The notes under the pieces: generated by a model
Seen by the model: only the letters and a program-made list of their open reading frames with translations
Databases searched by the model: none
Told to the model about the DNA's origin: nothing
Assembly: GCF_016806695.1 (NCBI RefSeq)
Contig: NZ_WUED01000002.1
Span: 1-64,000 of the forward strand
DNA from: Campylobacter bilis
GTDB lineage: Bacteria > Campylobacterota > Campylobacteria > Campylobacterales > Campylobacteraceae
Reading direction: 5' to 3'
Length of the DNA stretch: 64,000 nucleotides
In this document: piece by piece, positions 17,250-28,548 of the stretch
Layout of the letters: each line of letters starts with the position of its first letter
Position numbering within the stretch: position 1 is the first letter of the stretch
Made by a program: the position numbers and the translations under genes

Positions 17250-18430
17250 TGCCAAATTTTAAAACTCAAAAGATCAAAGAATTAACTTTGCCTTATTATC
17301 AAGATGGATTAGGTTTTCTTTGGTCTGCTCAAAATAACAATGTGAGTCTTGTTTATACAAAGATTGAAGAAGAAAGCTTTTTTTTACAGATTAAAAGAGT
17401 GGCACATGGTTTTATCATTAAGGGTGATAAACATGCAAAGCCTTGTAAAATAGACTATTTGCAAAAAGCTTTAAAAATTTTTAAAGAAAATTTTTGTGAA
17501 GGCATTATCAATGAAGCTTTTAAATTTCAAAATAATGCTTTGGTTGAAAAAACGCCTTTTATTGTTAATGATTTTGATGAACTTTTATCTAGACTTCATG
17601 GTAAAATTTATATAGAAATAGGTTTTGGATCAGGGAGACATTTGCTTTATCAAGCAAAGGAAAATCCTGATATTTTGATTTTGGGTGTTGAGATTTATAA
17701 TCCTGCTTTAACTCAGGTTGCTAAGCTTCTTAAGGTGCATAATATCAACAATGTTTTATTAATGCAAAGTGATGTTAGGTTGTTATTAAGCGTTTTAAAA
17801 TCAAAATCAGTAGAAAGGATTTTTTTGCATTTTCCTGTCCCTTGGGAGAAAAAACCCCACAGACGGGTTATAAGTAAGGAATTTTGCAAAGAGTGTGCTA
17901 GGGTTTTAACCCATACGGGTCGTTTTGAGCTTAGAACAGATAGTTTGGAATATTTTCATTTTGCTTTAAATGAGTTTTTAACTTTCCCTTCTCCAAAATT
18001 AAGTCTTAAAAAAAATCAAAATTTAGAGATTTCAAGCAAATATGAGGATAGATGGAAAAGACAAGAAAAAAATATATACGATCTTTGGGTATGGGATATT
18101 GATGAAGAAAATAAGGTTTATCAACCAGAAGAATGGGGTTTTTCATCTATTGAACTTTCTAAAAAGGATTTAAATTTAATAGAACAAAATTTCTATAATA
18201 AAACTATAAAAAAAGAAGACTTTTTTTTACACTTTCAAAACCTATATAAACAAGGTGAGAATTTGCTTTTAAAACTTGCATTTGGAGCCTTTAATAAACC
18301 TGAACATTGTTATTTGCATTTAAGCAATACCATAAATTTTGTGTTTAAAGAACCGTTTAAAATTCAAGAAAATATTAAAGCAATAAATGAGTTAAAAGAA
18401 ATTATAAAAGTTTGCTTTCATAATGCATAA
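17249..18430 (+). CDS. trmB: tRNA (guanine-N7)-methyltransferase
   Basis: 393 residues, much longer than the 230-240 residue E. coli enzyme because of extra N- and C-terminal regions typical of Campylobacter and Helicobacter. The SAM-binding segment YIEIGFGSGRHLLYQAKENP is near 124-143, and FLHFPVPWEKKPHRRV is the TrmB catalytic signature (usual form 'fPDPWpK..H.krR'; here P replaces the usual D in the PDPW position). It methylates G46 in tRNA variable loops. GTG start coupled to flpA by TAGTG. Confidence 0.9.
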   Translation: MPNFKTQKIKELTLPYYQDGLGFLWSAQNNNVSLVYTKIEEESFFLQIKRVAHGFIIKGDKHAKPCKIDYLQKALKIFKENFCEGIINEAFKFQNNALVEKTPFIVNDFDELLSRLHGKIYIEIGFGSGRHLLYQAKENPDILILGVEIYNPALTQVAKLLKVHNINNVLLMQSDVRLLLSVLKSKSVERIFLHFPVPWEKKPHRRVISKEFCKECARVLTHTGRFELRTDSLEYFHFALNEFLTFPSPKLSLKKNQNLEISSKYEDRWKRQEKNIYDLWVWDIDEENKVYQPEEWGFSSIELSKKDLNLIEQNFYNKTIKKEDFFLHFQNLYKQGENLLLKLAFGAFNKPEHCYLHLSNTINFVFKEPFKIQENIKAINELKEIIKVCFHNA

Positions 18431-18497
18431 TTTTCTTAAAAATTAAGTAAAAATAAAGCATAATTTAAAAATAAAAAAGGAAACTTAAGGAAACAGA

Positions 18498-19163
18498 ATG
18501 CCTAATTTAATCCAAGCAACTAAACTTGCTTTAGGTTATGATGAATTAGTTATTAAAGGAGCAAGTTTTGCTTTTAAAGATGATGATTTTGTGTTTATTA
18601 CAGGTAAAAGTGGAAGCGGTAAAAGCACACTTTTGAAGTCTTTTTACGGGGATTTAGCACCTCTTTCTGGTAAGCTTGAGGTGTGCGGATCTTCTTTGAA
18701 AAAAATTGGAAATTTAGAGCTTTTAAAATTACGTCAAAAAATCGGGATTATTTTTCAAGATTATAAGCTTGTGCAAGAATATAATGTAGAAAAAAATGTC
18801 ATGCTTCCTTTGATGATAAAAGGCTATAGTAAAAAGGTGTGTCGTAATCAGGCTGCTAAGCTTTTAAAGCATGTAAATTTGACTTTTAAAGCTGATAAGT
18901 TGCCTAATCAACTTAGCGGTGGAGAACAACAACGTGTTGCTATGGCAAGAGCTTTAGCACATAATCCTAAGCTTTTGCTTTGTGATGAACCAACAGGAAA
19001 TTTAGATGAATATTCTTCTGATATTATTTGGACTCTTTTAAAATCTGCTAGAGAATTATTAGGAACATGTGTTGTAGTGGTTACTCATAGAATTCCTAGC
19101 AATTTAAGAGTTGATTATCGTCGTTTTAATATAGAAAATGGAACAATGAATGAAATTTTTTAA
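18498..19163 (+). CDS. ftsE: Cell division ATP-binding protein FtsE
   Basis: ABC ATPase of 221 residues. Walker A is GKSGSGKS at 36-43, the signature is LSGGEQQR, and Walker B is LLLCDEPTGNLD. With FtsX it forms a mechanotransmitting complex that activates periplasmic cell wall hydrolysis at division rather than transporting a substrate. Its end overlaps ftsX by 14 bp, and ftsX overlaps the EnvC-like gene by 4, so the three are one operon. Confidence 0.94.
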   Translation: MPNLIQATKLALGYDELVIKGASFAFKDDDFVFITGKSGSGKSTLLKSFYGDLAPLSGKLEVCGSSLKKIGNLELLKLRQKIGIIFQDYKLVQEYNVEKNVMLPLMIKGYSKKVCRNQAAKLLKHVNLTFKADKLPNQLSGGEQQRVAMARALAHNPKLLLCDEPTGNLDEYSSDIIWTLLKSARELLGTCVVVVTHRIPSNLRVDYRRFNIENGTMNEIF

Positions 19164-19956
19164 GACACATTTATCTTTGATTTTACCTTTGCTTTTTATG
19201 ATGTTTGCTTTTGAGTTTATTTTGATTACTAATGCGACATTAAAGCATTATGAAGAGCTTGCAAATAAGGATTATAATATTATAATTGTGAGTAAAATAG
19301 AACTTGATCAAAATATTTTAAAAAGCAAAATACCTTTTTTTTCCAAGCTTGAATCTTTAGATCCTAAAAATTTAATTGAACGTCTAAAAAATGATATTTC
19401 TGAAAAAAATTTAAAAGTTTTAAAGGATTCTTTGCCAAAATTTTATAGTTTAAAGCTGCAGACTTTACCCAATCAAAATGAATTAAATTCTATAAAAAGT
19501 CATTTGCTTAATATCGTAGGTATTACTAAGGTTGAAACCTTTTCTAAAACCCATGAGAAAATATATTCTTTGCTTATTTTGGTGAAATTGATCTTTTGGT
19601 TATTTTTATGCATTATTATTTTGCTTGCTTTTATTTTATTCTTAAAACAAATGAGAATTTGGCTTTATGAGCATACTGAACGTATTGAAATTATGTGTTT
19701 GTTTGGAGCGCCATTTTGGTTTAGATCTTTTATGCTTTATAAAATAGTCGTTGTGGATTGTTTTATTGCTTTTGTTATTTTGCTTGCTTTTTTTACTCAA
19801 ATTTTTGATCTTTATATTATTGAAGAAAATTTTAAAATTTTAGATATAGTTCTTCCACCTATTAATTTTGTATTGCATTTAAGTTTGATTTTTCTAGTGA
19901 CTTTATTGATTTGTCTATTATGTGTTAATTCAGTTATGTTTAGGGTGAAAAAATGA
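19150..19956 (+). CDS. ftsX: Cell division membrane protein FtsX
   Basis: 268 residues with four membrane segments: one near the N-terminus (LILPLLFMMFAFEFILI), a large periplasmic loop of about 115 residues, then three more (LLILVKLIFWLFLCIIILL; VDCFIAFVILLAFF; LHLSLIFLVTLLICLL). This is the FtsX topology, in which the big loop docks an EnvC-like activator. Sequence similarity to E. coli FtsX is low, so the call rests on topology, on FtsE directly upstream and on the EnvC-like gene directly downstream. Confidence 0.88.
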   Translation: MKFFKTHLSLILPLLFMMFAFEFILITNATLKHYEELANKDYNIIIVSKIELDQNILKSKIPFFSKLESLDPKNLIERLKNDISEKNLKVLKDSLPKFYSLKLQTLPNQNELNSIKSHLLNIVGITKVETFSKTHEKIYSLLILVKLIFWLFLCIIILLAFILFLKQMRIWLYEHTERIEIMCLFGAPFWFRSFMLYKIVVVDCFIAFVILLAFFTQIFDLYIIEENFKILDIVLPPINFVLHLSLIFLVTLLICLLCVNSVMFRVKK

Positions 19957-21146
19957 GAAAAATCGTTCTTATTTTTTCTTATTTTTTTTTATTTATACAC
20001 CAAAGTCTAGCCGATGCTATAAATGAAAAAACCAAAAGTTTAGAAGAAAATAAACGCATACAAGAACAGTTAAATAAGAAGCTTGAAGATCTAGCTAATG
20101 ATATATTAAGTGGTGAAAAAAGTTTGAAGGATTTAAGTTTGCAAATTGAAAATTTGAATTTTCAAACTTCAAAACTCGAATCTAGTGTTAAAGCTCAAAA
20201 TCAAGAACTAAATACCCTTGCTAGTCAAAATAAAGATTTATTAAAGAGTAAATCAAATATGGAAGGAAAGCTTGTAGCATTAATGGCTAAAGATTTTGTT
20301 TATGATTTACCTATTCCTCAAGGTTATATTGAAAGTGAGGAAAGCTTTATGGCTTTTGAAATTTTAGAGAATTTAAATAAGGTTTTAAATGAGGAAATTT
20401 TTAAGATTTCTAAGGATTATGAAGGGGTAAGTAGGCTTATTGATGATAAGCAAGTTCAAATTAAAAAAATTAATGATAGTCTTAAAAACTATAATACACA
20501 ATTGGCTAAACTTCAAATGTTAAAGCAAAAACAACTCAATGAAATTAATAAACAAAAAACCGACCGTGCTATATATATGAAAAAACTTGATAATTTGCAA
20601 GCTCAACAAGAAGAGTTAAGACAAACTTTAAATCAACTTAAAATTATCAGAGATGAAAAAAATAAAAATTTGGATAAAAAGGATGTTAAAATCACAAAAA
20701 ACAATCAACCAATCAGACAATTAGGTTCAAGTTATCAAGAAAGTTCGGTGAAACGTTATACAGGAAAAAAGACTATAGCACCTTTGGATTCTTTTATCGT
20801 AAAGCAAAAATTTGGAAATTATATTGATCCTATTTATAATATTAAAATTTTTAATGAAAATGTGGTTTTAAGAAGCAACAAAAGTGATGCAATTGTGAAA
20901 AATGTATTGGATGGAAAAATAGTTTTTGCTAAAGATACTAGCATGCTAGATCGCGTTGTTATTGTAGAGCATGATAATGGTATACATACTATATATGCAC
21001 ATTTAAATAAGATTGCACCTAATATTAAAGTTGGAAAAAATATCAAAAAAGGTGCTGTAGTGGGCAGAATAAAAAATGATCTTACTTTTGAAGTCACTCA
21101 AAAAAATTTTCATATTAATCCTTTAGAGCTTATCAGTTTAAATTAG
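19953..21146 (+). CDS. EnvC-like coiled-coil protein with degenerate LytM (M23) domain
   Basis: 397 residues. A signal peptide (IVLIFSYFFLFIHQSLA) is followed by a long coiled coil at about 25-230, rich in E, K, Q and L, then a LytM/M23-type domain from about 265. In active M23 enzymes zinc is bound by HxxxD and HxH motifs. Here the first is absent (KQKFGNYIDPIYN) and the second is replaced (NDLTFEV where HLHFE is expected). The domain therefore looks catalytically dead, as in E. coli EnvC, which activates amidases. It overlaps ftsX by 4 bp. A likely effector is the AmiA-type amidase at 26641. C. jejuni annotates the orthologue Cj1275c as a peptidase. Confidence 0.8.
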   Translation: MRKIVLIFSYFFLFIHQSLADAINEKTKSLEENKRIQEQLNKKLEDLANDILSGEKSLKDLSLQIENLNFQTSKLESSVKAQNQELNTLASQNKDLLKSKSNMEGKLVALMAKDFVYDLPIPQGYIESEESFMAFEILENLNKVLNEEIFKISKDYEGVSRLIDDKQVQIKKINDSLKNYNTQLAKLQMLKQKQLNEINKQKTDRAIYMKKLDNLQAQQEELRQTLNQLKIIRDEKNKNLDKKDVKITKNNQPIRQLGSSYQESSVKRYTGKKTIAPLDSFIVKQKFGNYIDPIYNIKIFNENVVLRSNKSDAIVKNVLDGKIVFAKDTSMLDRVVIVEHDNGIHTIYAHLNKIAPNIKVGKNIKKGAVVGRIKNDLTFEVTQKNFHINPLELISLN

Positions 21147-21168
21147 CTAAATTTAATGCAATTTAAAA

Positions 21169-21174
21169 TATAAT
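21169..21174 (+). promoter_or_regulatory. -10 box upstream of pyrH
   Basis: TATAAT 23 bp before the pyrH ATG with AAGGAGAAAG as ribosome site between them. It would give a new transcript for pyrH-rpoZ-spoT within the long forward run. Confidence 0.5.
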
Positions 21175-21188
21175 TTGAAGTTAAATAA

Positions 21189-21917
<729 letters not shown>

Positions 21918-21926
21918 GGAGAAAAC

Positions 21927-22151
21927 ATGGATAAAAGAATAGAAGAAATAGCCGCAAAAGCTTTAGAAAGAATGGATAATGACAGATATCGTCTTGCCTT
22001 AGTCGTGGCAAAAAGATCAGAGCAGTTAGCAAATGGGGCTACACCTTTAGTTGATTTTGACAAAAACAAAAACAAACTCGCAGATATAGCTTTATATGAA
22101 ATTGCAGAAAATAAAATTACTTTAGAGGGCTTAGTTGAAAACAGTCGATGA
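21927..22151 (+). CDS. rpoZ: RNA polymerase omega subunit
   Basis: 74 residues. It starts [34 protein letters not shown], the omega signature (RY.L.l..akRa.qL), and helps assemble beta prime in RNA polymerase. The spoT gene starts within its last 17 bases, the classic rpoZ-spoT pairing also found in E. coli; omega in turn contributes to a ppGpp binding site in many bacteria. Confidence 0.95.
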   Translation: MDKRIEEIAAKALERMDNDRYRLALVVAKRSEQLANGATPLVDFDKNKNKLADIALYEIAENKITLEGLVENSR

Positions 22152-24330
22152 AGAATTATTGCTTGAACAATTAATCGATAATGTAAAAAATTGCAAAGAT
22201 TTAGAGCTTGCTAAAGATTTGCTTTTTGAAATTTGTGGCCGTGATGCTGCCCTTGAAAAAGCTGTAGATTGCTGTATATTGTATCATGAGGGTCAATTTA
22301 GAAAAAGCGGAGAGCCTTATGCTGTGCATCCTATTTTAGTAGCAACCCTTGTTGGGTTTTTAAGTGAAAATAAAAGCATTATTTTAGCCGCTTTGTTGCA
22401 TGATGTGATTGAGGATACAGATTGTACTGAAGAAGAACTTAAAGAACAGTTTGGATTTGAGGTTTTAAAACTCGTTTTAGGGCTTACTAAAATTATAGAA
22501 ATTAGAGAAGATAATTTAGTTTCATCAAAGTCTACAAAGGGTTTAGCCAAATCAGCATTAACTTTTAGAAATATGCTTTTAGCCAGTATTGAAGATGTGG
22601 GTGTTTTGATTGTTAAATTATGCGATAGATTGCATAATATGCTTACTCTTGATATCTTAAGAGAAGATAAGCAAAAAAGAATCAGCGAAGAAACCTTGGT
22701 TGTATATGCTCCCATTGCCCATAGGCTTGGTATTTCAAGTATAAAAAATTATCTAGAAGATTTGAGTTTTAAATACCTTATGCCAGAAGAATATAAACTT
22801 ATAGATAATTATATTAATTCTAATAACCAAGAAATGCAATTAGGCTTAAATGAATTTATTTCTAAAATAGAGCTTTTATTTTTAAGCAATGGTTTTAGAC
22901 AAGGCAGTTTTGAAATCCAAAAACGTATTAAACATAGTTATTCTATTTATCTTAAAATGCAAAGAAAAGGCATAGGTATTGAAGAGGTGCTTGATTTACT
23001 TGGGGTGAGAATTCTAGTTGAAAAGATAAGTGATTGTTATTTAGCTTTAGGGATTTTACATACGAATTTTAATCCTTTAGTTTCGCGTTTTAAAGACTAT
23101 ATAGCCTTGCCAAAACAAAATGGTTATCAAACTATCCATACTACTCTTTTTGATGCTAAAAGTATTATAGAAGCACAAATTAGAACTTTTGATATGCATA
23201 AAATTGCTGAATTTGGTATAGCAGCACATTGGAAATATAAAGAAGATGGCAGTGTTGTCGCACCTCGTCTTGATTGGCTGACAGATATTTCTATGCAAAG
23301 TGTTAATAATCTTGAAAATGCTGAAGATTATAATGCTATTGAGCTTTACGAGTATGCTAAGGACAGCCTTTATGTTGAAGATATTGCTGTTTATTCTCCT
23401 AAAGGAGAAATTTTTACCTTGCCAAGAGGAGCTACGGTTCTTGATTTTGCTTATGAGGTGCATACTAAAGTCGGACTTCATGCTAAAAGTGCTTATGTAA
23501 ATCGTATTAAAGTACCTCTTTTAACTGAGCTTAAGAATGGTGATATAGTGCGTGTAGTCACTTCTCATGATAAATTTTATCGTTGTTCTTGGGTTGATAG
23601 TGTTAAAACAGGAAAAGCTAAGGCAAGTATAAGAGAATTTTGCAAACAAAAAATCAGAGAAATTAATTTAGCAAGTGCTATTAATATATTGAGTTTTATT
23701 TTTGGTGTGGATAAGGAAAAAATTGAAAATTGGATAGAAAAAGAAAATTTAGGCAGACGCATTAGGCAGGTAGCAACTGATAGTGCGTATTTAAAAGATA
23801 TAGTCAATGGGCTTAAAAAATATGCTAAAAAATCGTATTGGTTTGATAAATATGAGATTAAAGAACAAAAAATAGGAAATTTTACTTTATATTCTAATCA
23901 TAAAATTGCTAATGTAGATTTTGATTTTTGTTGTCATCCAAAAAGAGGAGATGCTATGTTAGCCTTTGTTAAAGGGGGTAATGTTGTAGTCCATCATAAG
24001 CTTTGTGATAGAGCAGATAAAATGATAGATAATAATCAGAATATGGTTTTTATCAAATGGAATTCTAATATTCCTAAATCTTATAAATTGATTTTTTCCT
24101 TAGAAAATAAAAAAGGCGTTTTAGCGGAATTTTTAGCATTTTTAGTTAAAATGCAAATAAATTTATTAACTATTAATTTATCAAGCGATTTAAATTCAGT
24201 GCTAGATTATTTTGAAATAACAATGGAAATTCCAGATAATATCAACCCAGACAGCGTTAAAGATAGATTAAAATCGCGTTGTAAGATTTTAGATTTTACA
24301 TCTTTAAATGATGCTTATAAAGAGGCTTAA
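22135..24330 (+). CDS. spoT: Bifunctional (p)ppGpp synthetase/hydrolase, RelA/SpoT homologue
   Basis: 731 residues and the sole long RSH enzyme expected in Campylobacter. The HD hydrolase domain is intact ([12 protein letters not shown] at about 84-95), the synthetase domain includes [19 protein letters not shown] near 320, and TGS (from about 420, [16 protein letters not shown]) and a C-terminal ACT domain follow. It makes and degrades the alarmone in the stringent response. The start is TTG at 22135, overlapping rpoZ by 17 bp; no in-frame ATG lies close by, so coupling to rpoZ translation is likely. Confidence 0.94.
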   Translation: MKTVDEELLLEQLIDNVKNCKDLELAKDLLFEICGRDAALEKAVDCCILYHEGQFRKSGEPYAVHPILVATLVGFLSENKSIILAALLHDVIEDTDCTEEELKEQFGFEVLKLVLGLTKIIEIREDNLVSSKSTKGLAKSALTFRNMLLASIEDVGVLIVKLCDRLHNMLTLDILREDKQKRISEETLVVYAPIAHRLGISSIKNYLEDLSFKYLMPEEYKLIDNYINSNNQEMQLGLNEFISKIELLFLSNGFRQGSFEIQKRIKHSYSIYLKMQRKGIGIEEVLDLLGVRILVEKISDCYLALGILHTNFNPLVSRFKDYIALPKQNGYQTIHTTLFDAKSIIEAQIRTFDMHKIAEFGIAAHWKYKEDGSVVAPRLDWLTDISMQSVNNLENAEDYNAIELYEYAKDSLYVEDIAVYSPKGEIFTLPRGATVLDFAYEVHTKVGLHAKSAYVNRIKVPLLTELKNGDIVRVVTSHDKFYRCSWVDSVKTGKAKASIREFCKQKIREINLASAINILSFIFGVDKEKIENWIEKENLGRRIRQVATDSAYLKDIVNGLKKYAKKSYWFDKYEIKEQKIGNFTLYSNHKIANVDFDFCCHPKRGDAMLAFVKGGNVVVHHKLCDRADKMIDNNQNMVFIKWNSNIPKSYKLIFSLENKKGVLAEFLAFLVKMQINLLTINLSSDLNSVLDYFEITMEIPDNINPDSVKDRLKSRCKILDFTSLNDAYKEA

Positions 24331-24347
24331 ATAAAAAGGTTTAAAAT

Positions 24348-25553
24348 ATGGATATAGAAAAAATATTAGCAGAGATAAAACGTGGTTGTGCAGAGATTAT
24401 CGATGAAGAAAGAATAAAAGCATTGATTAAAAATTATTATGAAAAAGGTGAGAATTTTTTTGTAAAAGCAGGTTTTGATCCTACAGCACCTGATTTGCAT
24501 TTAGGTCATAGTGTGGTTTTAACAAAGATGGCTTTTTTGCAAAAAAATGGGGCTATTGTACAGTTTTTAATCGGTGATTTTACAGGGCAAATAGGCGATC
24601 CTAGTGGAAAAAATGCAACGCGTAAAAAGCTTGATAAAGATCAGGTTTTAATCAATGCAAAAACCTATCAAACCCAAGTTTTTAAAGTTTTAGATGAAGA
24701 AAAAACCCAAATTAAATTAAACTCAACATGGCTTAATGAACTTGGAGCAGCAGGTATAGTAGAGCTTACTTCGACTTTTAGTGTAGCTAGAATGCTTGAA
24801 CGCGATGATTTTGCCAAAAGATTTAAAGAGCAAAATCCCATTTCTATTTGCGAGTTTTTATATCCTTTGCTTCAAGGCTATGATAGTGTAGTTTTAAAAA
24901 GCGATATTGAAATGGGTGGAACGGATCAAAAATTCAATCTTTTAATGGGAAGACAACTTCAAAGAGTTTATAATACAGGCAAAGAACAAGCTGTGATTAT
25001 GATGCCTTTACTTGAAGGTTTAGATGGTGTACATAAAATGAGTAAAAGTTTAAATAATTATATCGGTGTTACAGAAAAAGCTAATGATATGTATGCTAAA
25101 ATCTTGAGTATTAGTGATGAGTTGATGTTTAGGTATTATGAGCTTTTAAGTCAAAAAAGCTTAGAAGAAATTTCTAAGATGAAAGAAGACATTAAGCAAG
25201 GTGTTTTGCATCCTAAAAAGGCTAAAGAAAATTTGGCTTTAGAAATCATAGAGCGTTTTCATTCTAAAGAAGAGGCAAGCAGTGCACAAGCTGAATTTGA
25301 CAGGGTGCATTCTCAAAATGCTTTACCAAGCGAAGTGTTGGAATTTCAAGTGCAAGGGAAAATTTGGCTTGCTAAGGCTTTGGTTGAATGTGGTTTAGAG
25401 AATTCTACTTCAGCTGCAAGAAGAAGTATCAATGCTAATGCAGTGAGTGTTGATTCTAAAAAGATTTGTGATGATCAAATGCATTTAGAATTAGGCGAAT
25501 ATATCTTGCAAGTAGGCAAAAGAAAATTTGCAAAATTAAAGGTAAAAGCATGA
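24348..25553 (+). CDS. tyrS: Tyrosyl-tRNA synthetase
   Basis: 401 residues, class I enzyme of the TyrS type 2 (TyrZ-like) group. HIGH-type motif in DPTAPDLHLGHSVVL (about 43-57), KMSKS exact in VHKMSKSLNNY, and a C-terminal S4 RNA-binding domain (WLAKALVECGLENSTSAARRSI). Its stop overlaps the next start by 4 bp (ATGA). It follows spoT by 17 bp. Confidence 0.96.
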   Translation: MDIEKILAEIKRGCAEIIDEERIKALIKNYYEKGENFFVKAGFDPTAPDLHLGHSVVLTKMAFLQKNGAIVQFLIGDFTGQIGDPSGKNATRKKLDKDQVLINAKTYQTQVFKVLDEEKTQIKLNSTWLNELGAAGIVELTSTFSVARMLERDDFAKRFKEQNPISICEFLYPLLQGYDSVVLKSDIEMGGTDQKFNLLMGRQLQRVYNTGKEQAVIMMPLLEGLDGVHKMSKSLNNYIGVTEKANDMYAKILSISDELMFRYYELLSQKSLEEISKMKEDIKQGVLHPKKAKENLALEIIERFHSKEEASSAQAEFDRVHSQNALPSEVLEFQVQGKIWLAKALVECGLENSTSAARRSINANAVSVDSKKICDDQMHLELGEYILQVGKRKFAKLKVKA

Positions 25554-26641
25554 ATTTAAAACCCATAAAAATAGGAAAACATACTATAAAATATCCCATT
25601 TTTCAAGGAGGAATGGGGTTGGGCATAAGTTGGCATAAACTTGCTTCTGCTGTTTCTTTAAATGGAGGACTTGGAATCATTTCTTCTGTAGGGACAGGAT
25701 ATTATGAAGAGAGAAAGTATGCGAATAAAGAATTAAATGCTAAGCCTTATGGAAGTGAAAATTTTTATTCTCGCAAAGGTTTGCAAGCTTTAATTGATAA
25801 TGCAAGAGTGCTTTGTAGTGATAGGCCTTTAGGATGCAATATTTTATGTGCTAGTAATGATTATGCAAGGATTGCACGTGATGCTTGCGAAGTAGGTTTT
25901 AATGTCATTGTTTCAGGTGCAGGACTTCCTACTAATTTGCCTGAATTTACAGCTGATTTTCCTGATGTGGCTTTAGTACCTATTATTTCTTCACCAAAGG
26001 CTTTAAAAATCATTTGTAAAAGATGGCAAAGTCGTTATAATCGTTTGCCTGATGCAGTAGTCTTAGAAGGGCCAAAAAGTGGAGGTCATCAAGGCTTTAC
26101 TTATGAACAATGTCTAGATCCAAATTATCAGCTTGAAAATTTAATTGTACCTGTGGTTGAAGAAGTGAAAAATTGGGGTGCTTTCCCTGTGATTGCTGCA
26201 GGCGGAATTTGGGATAAAAATGATATTGAAAAAGTATTATCTTTAGGTGCTAGTGGTGTGCAAATGGGGACACGTTTTATAGGTACTTTTGAATGCGATG
26301 CAAGTGAAGAATTTAAAAATGTTTTACTTGCGTGCAAAGAAGAAGATATTGAGCTTATAAAATCACCTGTAGGTTATCCTGCAAGAGGAGTAAGAACTAA
26401 TCTTTTAAATTTAGTTGATAAAAGAATAGGGCCAAAGATTAATTGTATAAGCAATTGTGTAGCGCCTTGTGGACGCGGAAAAGAAGCCACTAAAGTAGGA
26501 TATTGTATAGCAGATAGGCTTTTTGATGCATGGTCGGGTAAAAAAGAAACAGGTCTTTTTTTTACAGGTGCAAATGGCTATCGTTTGGATAAACTTATTA
26601 GCGTTAAAGAACTCATGGATAAATTAGTTAATGGCGAATAA
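25550..26641 (+). CDS. NAD(P)H-dependent flavin oxidoreductase, nitronate monooxygenase-like
   Basis: 363-residue FMN-dependent TIM barrel of the 2-nitropropane dioxygenase/FabK family. Seen: YPIFQGGMGLGISWHKLASAVSLNGGLGII at the N-terminus (quoted motif QGGMGLGISWHKLAS), SGAGLPTNLP, GPKSGGHQG and the phosphate-binding AAGGIWDKNDIEKVLSLGA. The physiological role is not established; it could detoxify nitronates or be an enoyl reductase-like enzyme, though Campylobacter has FabI elsewhere. A cysteine-rich stretch near 302-310 (CISNCVAPCGRG) is seen in the longer members. Overlaps both neighbours, so co-translated with tyrS and the amidase. Confidence 0.8.
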   Translation: MNLKPIKIGKHTIKYPIFQGGMGLGISWHKLASAVSLNGGLGIISSVGTGYYEERKYANKELNAKPYGSENFYSRKGLQALIDNARVLCSDRPLGCNILCASNDYARIARDACEVGFNVIVSGAGLPTNLPEFTADFPDVALVPIISSPKALKIICKRWQSRYNRLPDAVVLEGPKSGGHQGFTYEQCLDPNYQLENLIVPVVEEVKNWGAFPVIAAGGIWDKNDIEKVLSLGASGVQMGTRFIGTFECDASEEFKNVLLACKEEDIELIKSPVGYPARGVRTNLLNLVDKRIGPKINCISNCVAPCGRGKEATKVGYCIADRLFDAWSGKKETGLFFTGANGYRLDKLISVKELMDKLVNGE

Positions 26642-28548
26642 TGGCTAAAATTTTTACATTTTTAGTATTTTTTTTCACCTTTTTATTAGGAGCTTATGAA
26701 AGTGAGCTTGCTAATTTTGATAAAAATTTTATAGTTTCTAAAAGCGAATCACAGCTTCAATTTCATCGTCAGCTTAAAATTCTTTACATACAAAGTGTTA
26801 TCAATGAAGATGAAAAAGCTAAAATTGAAATTTTAAAAAGATTGATTATTAGTTCTAAATCCTTAAATTTAGATGATAAATCTTATGCTAGTGAACTTAA
26901 AGAAAGTGGTATTAGTGAGGCTAGCATTGATGCTTTAAGAAAAGTTGTTCTTAAAGATGTTAAAGCACAAAATACTCAAAAATCAAATCTTCAAACTTCA
27001 AATACAGTGCAAACAAGCCAAAAAAAAGAAAATAATAAAACAAATCAAAAAGATAATATTTTTGAAGATAATACTCTAATTTATGTTTTAAAATCTAAGA
27101 AAATCCATCAAGGCATTGAATTAGAGCTTAACAGGAATTTAGATAAAGATAAATTAAAAAGTTTTGCTTTAAATCAAAAAGGAAATTATCGTTTTATCAG
27201 CGATTTTGATGGAATTTTAAAAGGAAGCAAGCAAGAATTTCAATTTGAGGATTGTCGTTTGGTGATCTCTCAATTTAATCCTAAAACCATACGCATAGTG
27301 TTTTATGCTAAAGAAAAAATTCCTATTAATATAACTTTTAAAGAAGAAAAATTAATTTTTTCAAAAGAATCAATCATAGAACAAGCTAGTAAAGAAAATA
27401 AGAGTATTTTAAATAAAAAACAAGTTGAAAAAACAGAGTCTAAAGCTAAGGTTTTACCAACGCAAAAGCAAGTAAAAAAAGATAATCAAAAATCCTTGTA
27501 TGTTTTAAGCGTAGACAAAATTTCAAATGCTGTAAGGTTAAATTTAAGCAATGATTTAGATGAAAAAGATATCACGGTATTAAATATTAAAGAAAAGAAT
27601 TTTTTTAGATATGCTATTAGCTTTAAAGCGGTATTAAAAGGCAATAAGCAAAGCTTTGTTTTTGGGCAAAATGCAATTACCATTGCACAATATAATCCTA
27701 ATACAGTCCGAGTGGTTTTAAGTGCACCTAAAGAATTTAAATTTTTAAAAAATCAAGATAGTAAAAGCCTTGTTTTGGGCTTTGATACGCAAATAAATAA
27801 TAAAAAAACACACCAAAGTCTTAATAAAAATTCAAATAAAAGCTTAAATACAAATTATAAATCAGGGAAAATTGTGGTGATTGATGCGGGTCATGGAGGT
27901 AAAGATAGTGGAGCTTTAAGCGATAAAAAAGGAGATTTAAAAGAAAAGGATATAGTTTTAAGCGTAGCTTTAAAGCTTGGTTTAGAGCTTCAAAAGCGTG
28001 GCTATAAACCACTTTATACCAGAAGTTTAGATAAATTTATTAATTTACGTGATAGAACAAAATATGCTAATGATAAAAGGGCTGATTTATTTATTTCTAT
28101 CCATGCTAATGCAGCACCTAATGCTAAAAAAATAAAAAGTAGCGAAGGTGTTGAAACTTTCTTTTTAAGTCCTGCAAGAAGTGAAAGAAGTAAAAAGGCC
28201 GCCGAAAAAGAAAATCAAGGAGATTTTGAAGAAATTAATTATTTTTCAAAACAAAGTATTTTAAATTTTTTAAACCGTGAAAAGATTGTTGCTTCTAACA
28301 AGCTTGCTATTGATGTGCAAAAAAATATACTCACTCAAACGCGTAAAAAATATAAAATTGTTGATGGTGGGGTACGAGAAGCACCATTTTGGGTTTTAGT
28401 GGGTGCACAAATGCCTGCGATTTTAATTGAAATAGGCTATATTACGCATCCTAATGAGGGAAAAAGAATTGCTAGTAAAGCTTTTCAAGATTTATTAGTT
28501 AAGGGCATTGCTGATGGAGTGGAAAGCTATTTTTATAATAACCGATGA
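26641..28548 (+). CDS. amiA: N-acetylmuramoyl-L-alanine amidase, AmiA type, with duplicated AMIN-like region
   Basis: 635 residues. A hydrophobic signal ([18 protein letters not shown]) leads to a helical region, then two similar segments at about 146-230 and 286-368 that share YVL.., the LKG.KQ.F motif and QFNPKTIR / QYNPNTVR. These look like two AMIN-type septal targeting domains. The Amidase_3 domain starts near 410 ([16 protein letters not shown]) and contains SIHANA and the catalytic glutamate in [11 protein letters not shown]. It cleaves peptide stems from glycan during daughter cell separation. By analogy it is the likely effector of the FtsEX/EnvC-like complex encoded 5 kb upstream. 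Overlaps mnmC by 4 bp. Confidence 0.9.
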   Translation: MAKIFTFLVFFFTFLLGAYESELANFDKNFIVSKSESQLQFHRQLKILYIQSVINEDEKAKIEILKRLIISSKSLNLDDKSYASELKESGISEASIDALRKVVLKDVKAQNTQKSNLQTSNTVQTSQKKENNKTNQKDNIFEDNTLIYVLKSKKIHQGIELELNRNLDKDKLKSFALNQKGNYRFISDFDGILKGSKQEFQFEDCRLVISQFNPKTIRIVFYAKEKIPINITFKEEKLIFSKESIIEQASKENKSILNKKQVEKTESKAKVLPTQKQVKKDNQKSLYVLSVDKISNAVRLNLSNDLDEKDITVLNIKEKNFFRYAISFKAVLKGNKQSFVFGQNAITIAQYNPNTVRVVLSAPKEFKFLKNQDSKSLVLGFDTQINNKKTHQSLNKNSNKSLNTNYKSGKIVVIDAGHGGKDSGALSDKKGDLKEKDIVLSVALKLGLELQKRGYKPLYTRSLDKFINLRDRTKYANDKRADLFISIHANAAPNAKKIKSSEGVETFFLSPARSERSKKAAEKENQGDFEEINYFSKQSILNFLNREKIVASNKLAIDVQKNILTQTRKKYKIVDGGVREAPFWVLVGAQMPAILIEIGYITHPNEGKRIASKAFQDLLVKGIADGVESYFYNNR

